Shown here: in pieces, positions 44,972 through 56,979 of the stretch | Layout of the letters: every line of letters starts with the position of its first letter | Position numbering within the stretch: position 1 is the stretch's first letter | Origin: Ophiobolus disseminans | Taxonomy: Eukaryota > Ascomycota > Dothideomycetes > Pleosporales > Phaeosphaeriaceae | Assembly: GCA_010093685.1 (NCBI GenBank) | Contig: MU006237.1 | Location: 496,001-560,000 of the forward strand | DNA length: 64,000 nt | Direction: 5' to 3' | Notes under the pieces: model-generated | Databases searched by the model: none | What the model was told of the DNA's origin: nothing | What the model saw: only the letters and a program-made list of their open reading frames with translations | Position numbers and translations under genes: made by a program

Positions 44972-47970
44972 CTACTCCTCATCCTCGTCGCGTCCCAGCG
45001 CACCCTCGTGAGCCTCAACAGGCCGATGCACACCCTCCTCACCACGAACATCGTGAGCCGTGTAGTTGTGCACGGGCGGGTAGGGGCTGTATGCGTTCTG
45101 AGGCTGTTGGGCGCCATAGTTGCCATACGCAGACATCTGGTTCTGGCTGGAGAATTGGTTCTGAGTTTGGCCTTGGTATTGCGACGACTGAGCAGCCAGC
45201 GCATGCGCCATGTACAGATTCATCTGCTGGTGGCTCTGGCGCTGCTGCGGTACCATTGGTGCCTGCATCCTCATCTGTCTTAGCATTGCGTTCTCATTCT
45301 GTAGCTGAGCATTGCGCGTGATGAGGTGCGCCATCTGACTCTCTAGCCGCGCGTGGTCATTTCCCATCTTAGAGATCAAATTCTTGAGGTTCGCATTCTC
45401 GTTGCGGGACGTCAGGGCCGTTTGCTCTGCGTGTCTGTACCACGCCTCGTTGATATCGCGCTTCTGCCAAATCTTCATCTCGCCGTCTCTGATGTAGATG
45501 CGCTGGACGCCGAGTTGCGTACCGATGTCGTCGGCCTCGGGGTCAATGGGCGTGCGCCGGTTCACCACGTAGATGGTGTCTCCGTCCTTGATGGCACAGG
45601 CGGGGTACTCTTTGTCCCTCACCATAGCGGGCGTGACGTTCCATGCGAGGTCGAGGTACCGCCTACGGGCCAGGTTCGCGTCTGTGGGGGCGGGATACTT
45701 GTAGATGAACTTCCAGTCGACGTTGAGACGCTTGCCGCGCGCTTGACAGTAATACTCGAGGCGCGGGCCGAAAGGTTCATTCGCAAGCATGGACAGAATG
45801 GAGAATATAGCGCTGCCATTGCTGTCGTAGGTGTTGCTGTGGATCCGAATGCAGAGTGGCTGACTTGAGGGATTGACAGCCTCGGCGCTGGCAGATTCGA
45901 GAGCAAGCTATTGCTTATTAGTATATGCTTGTTAAGAGAGACGACTAGCATACCTTGAACTTGAGCTCACGAGGGAGAGGCAATTTGACCATCAACCGTG
46001 AGTGCTCATCCTCATCGTTCTGTCCACCAGATTGATCCATGTCATTACCATGACGAGGACGCATGCGCTCGATGGAAGGCTGGCGAGAAGACTGGCGAGA
46101 TGGCACGCGCGACCCCGGAGCCGAGTGCTGTCCAAAGACAACCGAGGAGTGACGAGACTGGGCTCGCGAGTGTGGCGCACTGCCGCGAGGCAGTTCGAAG
46201 TTCTCGACATCCGCCATGGAAGACCGACGGGACGCACCACGTGAGTTTGGGACGCTAATACCGAATGCTGGTTGCTCGTCAGGATTCATGTGGTTGAAGG
46301 GACGATCAGGATGGACCCGGAAGTTGCTCGGAAGACTATCACGGGCATTACCGAACGCGAAGGCACGGGATCCCAACTGGTTCTGTCCCATGTTAAGGCT
46401 TGATCGTAGATCAGAAACGGTAGCCAGCTGCTGTAGGCCTGTGCCGTATTCACCTCCATACTGCGACCATAGACCTTGGCGCGGAAGCATTTCTCGTGTG
46501 GTTGGAGCATGCTGGCTACCACGCGCAACCCCCATCGAGTTGTTGGCAGGCATAGAGGGGAGCACATGCGACGGGTGTGGGCCAGGCGGAAGGTCGGAGA
46601 ACCCGTGCCCGTTTGATGGGTGACCTTGGCGCTGCGGCTGGTAGATACGTCGATTGCTTTGCAGCTTGGGCTCGAAAGCCGGCAGCAAGTTGTGTCCCAG
46701 CAAGTGGTTGTGGCCTCGCAAGGGCTGACTCGGCACCATGGCAGGTGGAAGGCGTTGTGGCGTAGCGTTATCGACCGTAATACCTGGACCATGATCGGGC
46801 TCTTTAAATGTGTTAGCAAATATAGGAGGCCACAGTAGACTGTTAGTGTATGGCAGAGGAGATTCCGATGGCTCTGACAGGTGACTTAAAGTGTCCTGTA
46901 CCCAGCTCTCCACTAGAGTGCTTGCTGGAGAAAAATGACCGAGAGGGCAAGGGGTTGGCCTACCAGACGGAGTTTCCTCCTCAGCATCACCACCTGAATG
47001 GCGAGTTGGTTCCTTTTCCTTCTTGACGCCCCTCATTATGCGTTTCGGCTTGGCCTTAGGCTGTGGACTTGCATCCGGCGACTCGACTGCTTTACGCTTG
47101 GTACGCTTCTTAGACCGCCGTGCCGTAGGCGATCGGATCCTGTGATCTTCGTTATGGGATACAGCAGGTGCGGCCGTCAATAGCACTGGAGCACTGCCTG
47201 GTACTGGCCCCTCGTGCTTGGTACACGACGATTTGCCAGCTTTTACACAATTTGTACAGGCGCCTTCGACCACGTTGGCGTCGCAATTCTCGCTGTTACT
47301 CTCGGTACACCCGTCACAGACTTTCCAACATGATCCTTCGATATGGCGCTGCTTGTGCGTAAGTGATGGGTGTGGAACATGAGCACTAGACGTACCTCAA
47401 CTGTATGCCGCTTGGCTAAAGGAGCTCTGCAGCGGTTGCAGGCCCATTGGGGAGGTCCTTCAACAGCGTCATCCCCGCGATTCCGGAAGCACACACTCTT
47501 TTTGTCGCCCAGGTGGCGCTGGAGTCTGGTAAGCGGAAAGTAAACACCACAATTGCAGTAAACTAACCTTGAGGCTTTTTTCTTTGTCATACAACTTGTC
47601 GCAGTGTGGGCACTGGAACTCTTTCTTGTCATCATCGCTGTCTGAAGCCTCCTTCGCAGGTGTGGGCATGGTTGAGCTTAGCAGAGATGCGCCATTGTGA
47701 GCTTCATCCTCTTCCAAGTTCTCGGTGTCGCCTTCGGCATCATCTTCGAAGCTGCCGTCTTCTTGATGGATCTGAGACGTAGCATCTGGGGTGTCGAGCT
47801 TGTGCTCGGGGCCAACTTCCGACAACGGCGAGGAGAGAGGGGAGCTTGACGACCCGGCGGCGGCCGCGGGACTCAATCTACTTCGAGTGTCAGTATATTT
47901 TCAGTTGTTACGAGATACGTCGCGCTTACATCTCTTGACTGCCACCTTGAGCTGCCTGGGAGACATCCAT
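44972..47970 (-). CDS. Zinc-finger nuclear protein with SUMO-like C-terminal region
   Basis: I do not recognise a named gene. Exons 47970-47930, 47880-47568, 47518-47396, 47348-45954 and 45907-44972 give 935 residues; all phases close. Near residue 100 a finger-like CPHCDKLYDKEKSLKRHLGD is restored only by splicing, and a Cys-rich stretch follows with WACNRCRAPL, CWKVCDGCTESNSENC and CTNCVKAGKSSC. Basic motifs (KKRTKRK, KPKRIMRGVKKEK) suggest the nucleus. A long Ser/Arg/Gln-rich middle is disordered. After residue 620 a compact segment reads PLCIRIHSNTYDSNGS, LEYYCQARGKRLNVDWKFIY and CAIKDGDTIYVV, which fits the SUMO/Rad60-like beta-grasp pattern. A coiled coil (about 760-810) and a Gln-rich tail end it. 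Function unknown; the fold is my inference. Confidence 0.8.
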
Positions 47971-49468
47971 TGTAGTATATACAGAGTTCCGTGGGGTATA
48001 AACGCGTTGGTGCTCGTATTGCGCGCGATGTGAGGTCCACAGAAATTTTCAACGTGACTTGACGCTCTATGAGGCGGAGAGGCCAAGAAATGTAACGCTA
48101 GCCGTTTGCGTAGAGCTGGGACCATTTCGCCCGGTAGCAAACAGATTAGGGCCCGATCGCGGGGTGGAGCGGATGAAGTGAAAGTGAACACGGCTCATTA
48201 TCATCTTGACGCGCAGAAGTCGGACAACAACGGGACACCTCGGCGCATGTTCTTGTTCAGTGCAACATAGCTTACAGCAGCCATAGTGAAAAGAGACCAG
48301 GATAAATAACAAGATTGGGTAAGATATTTTGAAACACTCGTCCCACAACGCAGGAGAGTCGACCGCCAGGGAGCAAACACATGAAGAACTATCGATCCCT
48401 GTAGACACCACATGCAGAAAAGAAGGAGAATGAGGCATACGCTTCTTGCAATAAACAGTAATGAAATGCTGTAAGATGACTATCATACTTCAATGCAGCT
48501 TCATCGTACAAACGGGCTACCAAGGTACTGAGTATCGATCTGGGACATGTCACCGGCTATACTGACCCTGGGCCGTCGGGAACGGTCACTACAAGCATTT
48601 TTTTTGCATGTAATGATCTCAAGAGTACTGGCATGCACTGTTATGTTTGGGCAAACCTCATCTAAGCCAAATGGCCCCCATATTAGATAAGGGCACCTTC
48701 ACAGACAAAGTACAGTGAAAGCTAGCATAGTAGCGGAAGAAAACGTGTGGAAAGACATTTAGAACAATGAAGAGGTAGTGGTGTCCGTGTGAGAGAAGAA
48801 GCGAGGTCGACCGAAAAACGGATTGATTTGCCGGTAGCGCTAGCACGGACCCACTGCCCACCATAGCCTCATCGATCGGCGACGCGCCCGTGTTATCATC
48901 TTCCTCCATCGCATGAAAACTAATAGATGCAAGCCATCGCCATTTTCAATACCAATCCTTAGAATTGACACGACTTGCGCATTGTTGACGCGTGCCGTCT
49001 ATCCTCACGAAACCGACCACAGCCCACATGCAACATCAGCAAAACATCACCTCCACCCTCAAAGGTGGAAACTCCCATCTCTTGCACAGCTTTGACGTAG
49101 ATGTGAAGGCGCAAACGCACTTCTCCGACGCGGACTCCTTGGTATACTGATCGAGGTCCCTAACAGTGGATAGGGAGTCTCTCTGGTGGGCTGAACTACC
49201 CAGACCCACACGTCGGGAATATGGGATGTATTCAGTCTATCTTGAGTCGCTAACGGGGCAGCATAGCATACCGAATGATTTTCCAGTGATGCCTGATATT
49301 GGGGGCGGGAATTGCATATCAGGCGGGCTGTTAGGCAGTGCACCTGTGGCGGTGCACCACCCAGACTCGATGTCTCTCTCGGCGGTTAGTGCCCTACTTA
49401 AGGGCGTCATCAAACCATTGGCGAACACATATACTTACTGTTGCTAAATACAGACATAAAGTTCCTAG
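47971..49468. other. Divergent intergenic region
   Basis: About 1.5 kb between divergent starts. Short ORFs on both strands (for example 48067-48486 and 49059-49343) have no motif. No RNA gene or repeat was found. Confidence 0.45.
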
Positions 49469-51685
49469 ATGGCCTTCCCAAACTCTGATCTAAGAACTTC
49501 TAGAGGTCTTTCGACAGTATCGATGCAGCACCGGCGCAACTCCGTCGACCTTGAACAATACTCAGCACGCCCTGGCTTTCTCTCTCTTGATAGATCAGGA
49601 TGTGGTTCGAGGCAGCTCCATGCGCTTCAGGACGAATGGGATAGGGGCTGGCGCCAGGCGACGACTAGCCTGGACCTACAACACTCTACCGACGTTTTCA
49701 AACATGACAGCGATGTTGGCGTGTTACGTAAATCGCGGTTGTGGGCTATCTTAGACATCGCAAGTGTCAATCGGCATTATCCATCGTTTGCCAACGCCCA
49801 GGAATGTATCTTCGACATCATCAACAAGATGCCATCCCCTCACAAGCCTTTGAAGTCCGGTAGCATTCGGACATTGAGCCTGCATCCAGGGACTGAAACA
49901 GAAGTGGTACATTGCAAGCTCTCTGAAGTCTCGATCAATGAGTCCGCTGGTTCGTATGACGTCTTCTCTTATTGCTGGGGACCTCCTTCACAGCCAAAGA
50001 AAATACTCTTTTTGGACAACAGGCCAATCGTGGTAAGCGACACGTTATTCACCCTTCTACGTCACTATCGCAACGCCACGACGGCTGGAACTCACTGGAT
50101 TGATGGCTTGTGTATGCGCCAAGACGACAACGAAGAGAAAAATGAGCAGATTCCTCTTATGAGTAGCATCTACTCGCAAGGACGGCGAGTCAACATCTGG
50201 CTGGGCGCCGACGAAGATGACAGTGGATACGTCCTAGATCAGGTCTCGGGTGCACAAATAGAGGAAATGACACGACATCGTTTCCTCCGCGGTCTCGACC
50301 GCCTGCTGCAGCGACCATGGTTCGGTCGTTCTTGGATCATCCAGGAGTTAGTGTTGGCCCCACCCAATGCTCTTGTGTTACGGTCAGGTCAGCGGTCCTG
50401 TTCCTGGGAGGTTTTCTCCAACCTCATTCAGGATTTGCGCAACCCCGAATCCACCGCCATAGGAGACGCTATCGATGCTCGATTGGCAAAGCTCAACACT
50501 CCAGGCGCGTGGGGAGCTACAGCCATGCTACGTGACTCTATGGTGAACACAAGAATCGCTCTTTACCAACGAATGCATTCCTCGACTGTGGAGGATCTTA
50601 TTCGACAGCGAAACTCTCGTTTGTCAGGCAACAGCCACTATGACTTGCCTGCCTTGTGGGCAGTGACGAGACGGTCCAATGCCACCAACCCACGAGACCA
50701 CATATACAGTATGCTTGGTATGGTTGAGGCAAAGCAATACCCCAACTTCAAGGTCGACTATAACAAGACGGTGTGGCAGGTACATGTTGATGCCACTCTT
50801 TTGGCTTTGGAGGAAGGCCATCCGCGAAGTGTATATCTGTTGCTATACTACTTCCCGGTTACTGGCCCCCGAATGAGGCAGTTGCTTCCCTCGTGGACCG
50901 TGAATTTTCTCTTCAGGAAAAGCGAATGGGGTGAGTTGGTGCTCGAAAACGACCATAAATGGATTGCACCCGATGCGCGGAGACGTCGCCCAATCCAGGT
51001 GGATCGCAAGAAGAACAGGGTGACCGTTCGCGGATCAATTGTCGATCGGGTTGTGTCTCGATTAGACCTGCCACTATTGGCGGATACCACACGCATACTT
51101 ACAGCATTTGAAGAACGTTCGCAAAGGTTTTTCAAATTCACCGAGTTCTTCCTCAAAGCCTATGGGTTATACGAGGCCCATGATAAGACAGGTAGTGTCT
51201 GGGGACGGGAATCCTTCCTCGCATCCATCCTATCAATGCCCAAAGCGCAAACACACAAGAATGTATTAGAGCACTATGATAAGACGGAAAACATTCCAAC
51301 CGAAGAACAATTCCGTGGATACATACAGGAAGCCAGAATAGCCTACGCGGCCTCGAAAAAGAAACAGCTTCTCGAGCTATACCAGAAGTGGGCAGGTGTC
51401 GCATTCAATTTGATACAGGTGCTGCAGAGGAGCGCGGAAATGAATGTCTGCATTTTTTTCACTTCATCTGGTTTGTGTGGCCTCGGTATTTCCGGAATAC
51501 GGCCTGGAAGTGTCGTCTCGGTTCTATTCCATGACGAACCGGATTGGAGAGAAGTACCTTACGAAGTTGAGCTCAATGACGATGGGACTTATTCTATGGT
51601 CTCGGTAGCATGGGTATCTACGGGCTGGAGGAGGTTGTGTAAACATCGGCGCACATTGGGTCCACGAGACATCACATTCAGTTGA
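49469..51685 (+). CDS. HET-domain protein (heterokaryon incompatibility)
   Basis: A single exon of 738 residues. The HET domain begins near residue 160 with SYDVFSYCWGPPSQPKKILF, continues with HWIDGLCMRQDDNEEKNEQI and then RVNIWLGADEDD, followed by RPWFGRSWIIQELVLAP. These are the three classical HET blocks plus the RxWF.R.WIxQE segment. The rest (after about 320) is a variable fungal extension with RDHIYSMLGM, also typical of the family. HET proteins trigger cell death after fusion of unlike strains in studied fungi, and most are of unknown role. The start at 49469 lies 130 residues before the domain and may be too early; later Met residues exist. Confidence 0.88.
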   Translation: MAFPNSDLRTSRGLSTVSMQHRRNSVDLEQYSARPGFLSLDRSGCGSRQLHALQDEWDRGWRQATTSLDLQHSTDVFKHDSDVGVLRKSRLWAILDIASVNRHYPSFANAQECIFDIINKMPSPHKPLKSGSIRTLSLHPGTETEVVHCKLSEVSINESAGSYDVFSYCWGPPSQPKKILFLDNRPIVVSDTLFTLLRHYRNATTAGTHWIDGLCMRQDDNEEKNEQIPLMSSIYSQGRRVNIWLGADEDDSGYVLDQVSGAQIEEMTRHRFLRGLDRLLQRPWFGRSWIIQELVLAPPNALVLRSGQRSCSWEVFSNLIQDLRNPESTAIGDAIDARLAKLNTPGAWGATAMLRDSMVNTRIALYQRMHSSTVEDLIRQRNSRLSGNSHYDLPALWAVTRRSNATNPRDHIYSMLGMVEAKQYPNFKVDYNKTVWQVHVDATLLALEEGHPRSVYLLLYYFPVTGPRMRQLLPSWTVNFLFRKSEWGELVLENDHKWIAPDARRRRPIQVDRKKNRVTVRGSIVDRVVSRLDLPLLADTTRILTAFEERSQRFFKFTEFFLKAYGLYEAHDKTGSVWGRESFLASILSMPKAQTHKNVLEHYDKTENIPTEEQFRGYIQEARIAYAASKKKQLLELYQKWAGVAFNLIQVLQRSAEMNVCIFFTSSGLCGLGISGIRPGSVVSVLFHDEPDWREVPYEVELNDDGTYSMVSVAWVSTGWRRLCKHRRTLGPRDITFS

Positions 51686-51809
51686 GGTTGTATGCCGACA
51701 GGGAGTAGAGAGGCGGCATGTGGCGACTATAGCGAAAGTACACTTCGATTTTCCCATATCAACGGCTACGTGAGCCGAATCCAAGGTTATGTCAATACAT
51801 CTCAAACTT

Positions 51810-52602
51810 CTAGCTCACCGTGATCGTACTGCTTCCACTCGGCAACAAGGTTCCGTTAGCGAACCCCTCCGTACACAAGATCATATAGTCATGATTACCC
51901 AACTTCATTCCAGCCTTGGACCAAGCATCGTAGTGCTTGCCAGTCGTGATCGTTCCTCCCACGCGTTTTTCTGTGCGCACCGACCAGAATTGCGTAAATG
52001 TACGCGTACCTTCGATAGATGGTTTATTGACACGCTGGCTGGTGTATAACTCGTACGTCCCTTCCTCAAATGTGAAGTTGCCCTTCTTTGTCCATGGCTC
52101 GCCGGGCGCGATGATATCGTAGGATTCGATAATGTAGTACTCGATGAGTGGATTTCGGGTCCAGCCGTATAGCGCCAAATATCTTTGTCGATCGATCAGC
52201 ATTGGTCCCGAATTCGTCTCAGGTTGGAACTTACCCTGGGCCTTTCGCATCATAAGTACCCGAGTATTTCACAGCTCTGGCAGTTTGTCAGTTGCCGATC
52301 TTGATAGAAGCGCCTTATAATTCCTACCTTGAACCGCCAGGCTTGAACCCGGTTCCTGCTACAAACCCGCCGCCCTTTTGGCCTGACCAACTGCACGTAT
52401 ACTTTCCTCCGCCTTGCTGGCTACATTTGAATGAGCCTCCACCTTCTGTCCAGAAGGAGTAGTAGCCACCCTGTCGAGATTCGAGATGTGTTGGGGGAGC
52501 TACGGTTTCATGGTTGATGAGCGAAGTAAGGCTGCTTGGAGCTGCGAGTCCATATGGAAGAGCTGCGAGCACGAGGGCCGAGAGGAAAGAGAAAGTCACC
52601 AT
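51810..52602 (-). CDS. GH11 endo-1,4-beta-xylanase, secreted
   Basis: The enzyme cuts xylan chains of plant cell walls. Exons 52602-52328, 52276-52235 and 52182-51810 give 229 residues; the two introns (51 and 52 nt) split Arg and Gly codons. A signal peptide is clear ([20 protein letters not shown]), then a short propeptide ending in ESR. GH11 hallmarks are [46 protein letters not shown] with the nucleophile Glu in the IEYY block, [16 protein letters not shown], and MILCTEGF with the acid/base Glu. The family's strand order is complete. It may be a hydrolase of plant infection or litter decay. Confidence 0.95.
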
Positions 52603-54150
52603 GATGAGCCTTTCTCGGTGTTTGTCGACCGTGTCGGTGTTTCCTCTCGTGGCACATCCTTATAGCAGACGAGGAACAGACAGACAACGACATCCGAAGA
52701 TCTACTCGCGGCACACCGGAAAGAACGCGCGTGATCGTGCAATCTCATCCGCCAGCGTGGAACATTAGCCTTGTCGTCGATGTGGGGAGCGTAAGGACGG
52801 TTGTCTCGACACTGCCAAGCATAAAATACGGCTGTCAAGTTCAAACACACAACAGCCAAGACTGGGGTACAGCAGTCGGTAAATTGCTTGATGCTACTGC
52901 AGCGGTCAATCTTGTCGAACAGGGCCACGATTCTTATCGAAGATGTTGCCCATTGGTGCTGCTTTATTACTGCCATCTGCCGGCGGCAGTTCTCGCGAGA
53001 ACACGCACCGTAACCATATTGATGAGAATCTAGCACCAATGAATAAACACTATGCCTATGAGCGTCGTAGGATATACAAAGTTTCATGTGGCCGTGTGGC
53101 GTCGATAATCTACGCGAATGTGATGTCGGTTCAAGGATGGCTGGGTGACGCCTCGTGCCCCACGGGTCTTGCCTGATCGCTGAGGCAATTTGAGGGCTTG
53201 AGTAATAATCAGAATCACGCGGGTTGGTACGTTGAGTTGCGCCTGGAGGTCGTTCCTATCTTTTTCAGGGGGTTTGTCAGGGGGTTATCTTTCATTATCT
53301 TGGTATCATCATGCGGTTGCCACCTGCAGAGCTTCCCACACAGTGGGTGTAGCTCTTCCAGGACGGGATGGGAATGAAAAATTATACCCGTGGACGTGAT
53401 CACCAGTGACAGCTCACAGATGGAAAGTACCTTGAGATGTCGTACATGAGACTTCATGCTCGTAGGCGTTTGCGGTCATCGTGCATGCCCTCGTTGTGCG
53501 TGCCGTTGCATGGCTTTCCGAAAGTGGGGCACGGCATCTCAATGAAGTATCGCGCCTTCCCCACAAAAACGCGTTGAAGACAAAACATTATGACGCCGTC
53601 TCAACTTCTTCAATACCAACCACCACTATCAAGCCAGTTGTTGAACCTTTTCATGTCAGCATGTTCATACTTCCCTAGACTTCAGCTATCCCAAAGCTAG
53701 GTTCGACATTCCGGCAGCTCACCATGAGCGTCTCACTTGAAGTACGCCACGACAGCGGCGATCTTACTTCACTCGTCCACCTAATCAATGACACGGCGGA
53801 GCCAGAAAAGCCGCATGCTTTCATGAGGGCGAAAGGCGTCCGCTCCGTAGTAAAGCTGCTATTATCTTCAATGGGATTCGGATGCCACCATGCCAAGTAC
53901 CAGACTGATGATCAATCACAAATTACGGAAAGCTGCTCCAACACTCACCATAGATATTAGCTTTTGAGCAACACCAAGATCTTATTCATAATACGGTAGT
54001 TTACAGTATGGGAGACTTTGAGGATGACTACACATGGTAACAGAAAGAGCGCAGCGTAACTTCTTTCTCATTCCAAGTATATTGTCTGCCTCCGTCTCAA
54101 CCTCATTTTCCTTCGCACATTGACCCCAACACTCCATCCATAGGGGCAAT
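52603..54150. other. Intergenic region with small uncertain ORFs
   Basis: About 1.55 kb between the xylanase start and the cysteine-rich gene's stop, both minus strand. A 78-codon plus-strand ORF at 53724-53960 (with HDSGDLTSLVHLINDTAEPE) is the only one with a natural look, and I cannot name it. Overlapping ORFs at 52596-53087 lack motifs. Confidence 0.4.
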
Positions 54151-54474
54151 CTAACAGAACTTCGACTTCGTTGCCCAGTCACACATCGCTTTTGCGACGC
54201 AGCTGCAGCACTTGCACACCTATTGCGACCGGTCAGCAGGTTTCTTCGCTGTAATCCGAAAGGTTTTTCGTACCATCTTTTGTTTCGTAGCATTATCTGT
54301 CCCGTCGATACACGTCAGAGTTTGTGCATTCCACCGGAACTTGTTATAGCAGGCGTTGGCGTTGATGACAGCTGCACAGTCGTCTGTTCGGGCGACCTCT
54401 TTTGTACACTCGGGAAAAGTCTGTGCGGCTGCAAGAGCGAGCAGCGCAGAAGTGAAGGCGAAAGAGATATGCAT
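54151..54474 (-). CDS. Small cysteine-rich secreted protein
   Basis: Exons 54474-54274 and 54219-54151 give 89 residues. A signal peptide (MHISFAFTSALLALAAAQ) is followed by a mature part of about 71 residues with ten cysteines: four in exon 1 (EC, DDC, NAC, LTC) and six in exon 2, which reads VCKCCSCVAKAMC then DWATKSKFC. The 54-nt intron (GTACGA...AATAG) leaves the phase at zero. Without splicing the frame gives a Cys-free tail, so the intron matters. Small size, high Cys content and secretion fit an effector- or antimicrobial-like protein. I recognise no family and infer no specific target. Confidence 0.78.
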
Positions 54475-55131
54475 CTTGGTGGGAGAGAAAAGGGTTGCAA
54501 CTGCAAGCTTTGCGTGTAGAGAATGGATGCAGAGTGGGCTGGCGATGAACAGGGAGGTGAACCTGGTAAGAAATATTGCTCAACAGCATCATGCCCAACT
54601 TAAACGTAGGGTGGTTCGGCTTCAACCATCCGTTGCTAGCCCACAAACAACTTGACAAACGCACCCACCACGTTATCATCAGCCAAGAGAGGCCCAGGTT
54701 GTAGATATTGTGCACTCGTACGGTCCTATCAGACACCCAAGACTTCTGTCGGTCCTGATCAGGAGTGCGGGGAAGACTTCTGTCAATATTCGAAACAGGC
54801 ATCCAAATACGTATCCCCAAAGTATATGCTAGCGAGCCAAGTCAGCTCCCTGGATCAATAGTCAATTCTTCTTGGCGGTGCAACGCCCATGCGTCACTTC
54901 ATATGGGGTTAGATTAACCACGTTTTCGGCTCTTCATGAATGCGTTCGGAATAATGGACCGTCGACTTACTGCATTCGTCGCCTACGTGAAGGTGTATCG
55001 GCGCCAAGTAGCCACCCAGCGGCAGTTGTACCCCAACTAATGTTGAGACGAGATAACTACTGGGCGCCAGTCCCTCAGCTTCAGTATTCAGCCCCCTTGA
55101 CGACTGGATTAACGAAAGCAAAATTCTCACG
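54475..55131. other. Divergent intergenic region
   Basis: About 660 bp between divergent starts of two secreted-protein genes. Overlapping ORFs have no motif. It probably holds both promoters. Confidence 0.45.
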
Positions 55132-56474
55132 ATGAAGTGGAATGCTATCGTCGCCGCCTCTGGGCTTCTTGCTCCAGTGCAGGCAGGCCTTCTCCGCTTT
55201 GGATGCGCTCAACTTACCGTCCAACGTCTTGACCCCTTGGTCAACCCCGGCGCCAACCCATCGCCTCATATCCACCAGATCATAGGAGGAGTGAGCTTGG
55301 CCATGCCTTCCCAGATTCTGAGCTGAACATGAACCAGAACTCGTTCAATATTACCATGGACCCGGCAAAAGGCCACGATCTCGCCAAACTGTCAACATGC
55401 ACAACCTGCGAGATGTCGGAGGACTTCAGTGAGTGAAACATAGAGCTTCCCACGTGTATCACTGACCATGCTCGTGTAGGCAACTATTGGACCGCGGTCG
55501 TCTACTTCAAAGCCCGTAACGGAACTTACAAGCGTGTTCCAATACGCGCTCAACAAGGCATCGAAAAGACAAACGGTGGCATGGTGCGTTACGTTACTTT
55601 CTCTAACTTCCCTTTGGCCCCTTACTTACTCGTCCTCAGATGGTGTACTACATGACCGACGCGTTGTTCGATACAGCACAGGCTTCCAAAGTTACAGCGT
55701 TCAAACCAGGCTTCAGAATGCTGGTGGGCTCCGTGGAGAACAAGGATCGCGAAGGCGCGCGTGACTTCCGTCAATTGACTTATATTTGCATGCAGAACGA
55801 GGGTACCAGGGAGCCAGAGACGCTCGAGTTCCCAAAGCAGCCATGCCCGAGCGGCATCATGAGTACGTAACATTCATATACAGACTGCATGTGAGACACT
55901 TACTGACCTCGTACTTCCGACCCTTAGTCAACCACCGCTTTCCTACGTGCTGGGACGGCGTGAATTTGGATTCACCAAATCACCGCGAACATGTGGCATA
56001 TCCAGAGACAGGCACATTCGAGAGCGGAGGGAAGTGTCCCTCTACTCACCCAGTACGGATACCCCAGATCTTGCTGGAGACTGTGTGGGATACGAAAGCT
56101 TTCAACAACAAAGCAGATTGGCCCGCAGATGGTAGCCAGGTAAGCCTACATCCCCAGCCTCTCTCCATTTCAGCACAACGCTTGCGAACGACATGAACTC
56201 CTTCGCTCAACTCAGTGTACATCTTGGCTAATTAAATGTGTAGCCATTCGCGTGGTCTTCTGCCGACAACAAAGGCTGGGGCACACATGCTGACTACGTC
56301 TTTGGCTGGAAGGATGACAGTCTGCAAAAGGCTATGGATAGCAAGACCTATGTATCCGCGCCGACGCTCAAGAAGCAGAACATCGCAACGCAGAACAAGT
56401 GCAATGTGAAGGATATGGTTGGCGAGAACTTTGACGGTTGGCTCACTGCTTTGCCTGGAGGAATGACATTCTGA
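55132..56474 (+). CDS. Secreted DUF1996 protein
   Basis: Exons 55132-55290, 55338-55428, 55480-55583, 55640-55862, 55928-56139 and 56244-56474 give 339 residues with every phase consistent. A signal peptide begins MKWNAIVAASGLLAPVQA. The DUF1996 pattern includes LDPLVNPGANPSPHIHQIIGG, NSFNITMD, CTTCEMSEDFSNYWTAVVYF, a HRFPTCWDGVNLDSPNHREH block and HADYVFGWKDD near the end. The conserved His-rich N-terminus has the family's PHIHQI. Members are common secreted proteins of ascomycetes, some with a WSC domain, which is absent here. Catalytic function is not known. Five introns make this the most split gene in the accessory stretch. Confidence 0.92.
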
Positions 56475-56979
56475 GTGAATGTAGGGGAAGGGGCAGGCGA
56501 GCAGGATTCGAAACGACTGTTGTTTAGTGGTTGAATATGATGGACTTTCGGCCTTTCCTGGCGTGTATTACTCCGAAGTTCATTTGTTTTGGTTCTTAAT
56601 GTGACCCAATTTGCAATGTGCAGAAAAAGTCAGGCTCTAAAAGCCGCTACTTTAGCGCCTCAATCGGGCCAAACGTGCGGTGTCAACAGTCTTCCGCACA
56701 CCTTTTCTTGTTACGTGTTTCTCACTCTCAGCGACCATTGTCGACAGATAGAAGTGCTTTGATACCTAAGGCCGCCTTCGGACTATACTCAGACTTGCCA
56801 TTATGCAGCCAAGAAGCGTTGTGGCGGTGCGAAGTGCTCAAGCAGCCTGCCGCCCACAATGTCATCAGCAACGCTCAAAACTGCCCAGGTGCTTGGACGA
56901 GAACCAGCTCTGTTCAAGGATCATCAGCCGCCACCTCTTCGCATTCAAATCTATAGGTTGCCGGAGTGTCGCATAAAGC
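56475..56979. other. Intergenic region
   Basis: About 500 bp between DUF1996 and the second HET gene, both plus. An ORF at 56618-56956 has no motif. Nothing else supported. Confidence 0.4.
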
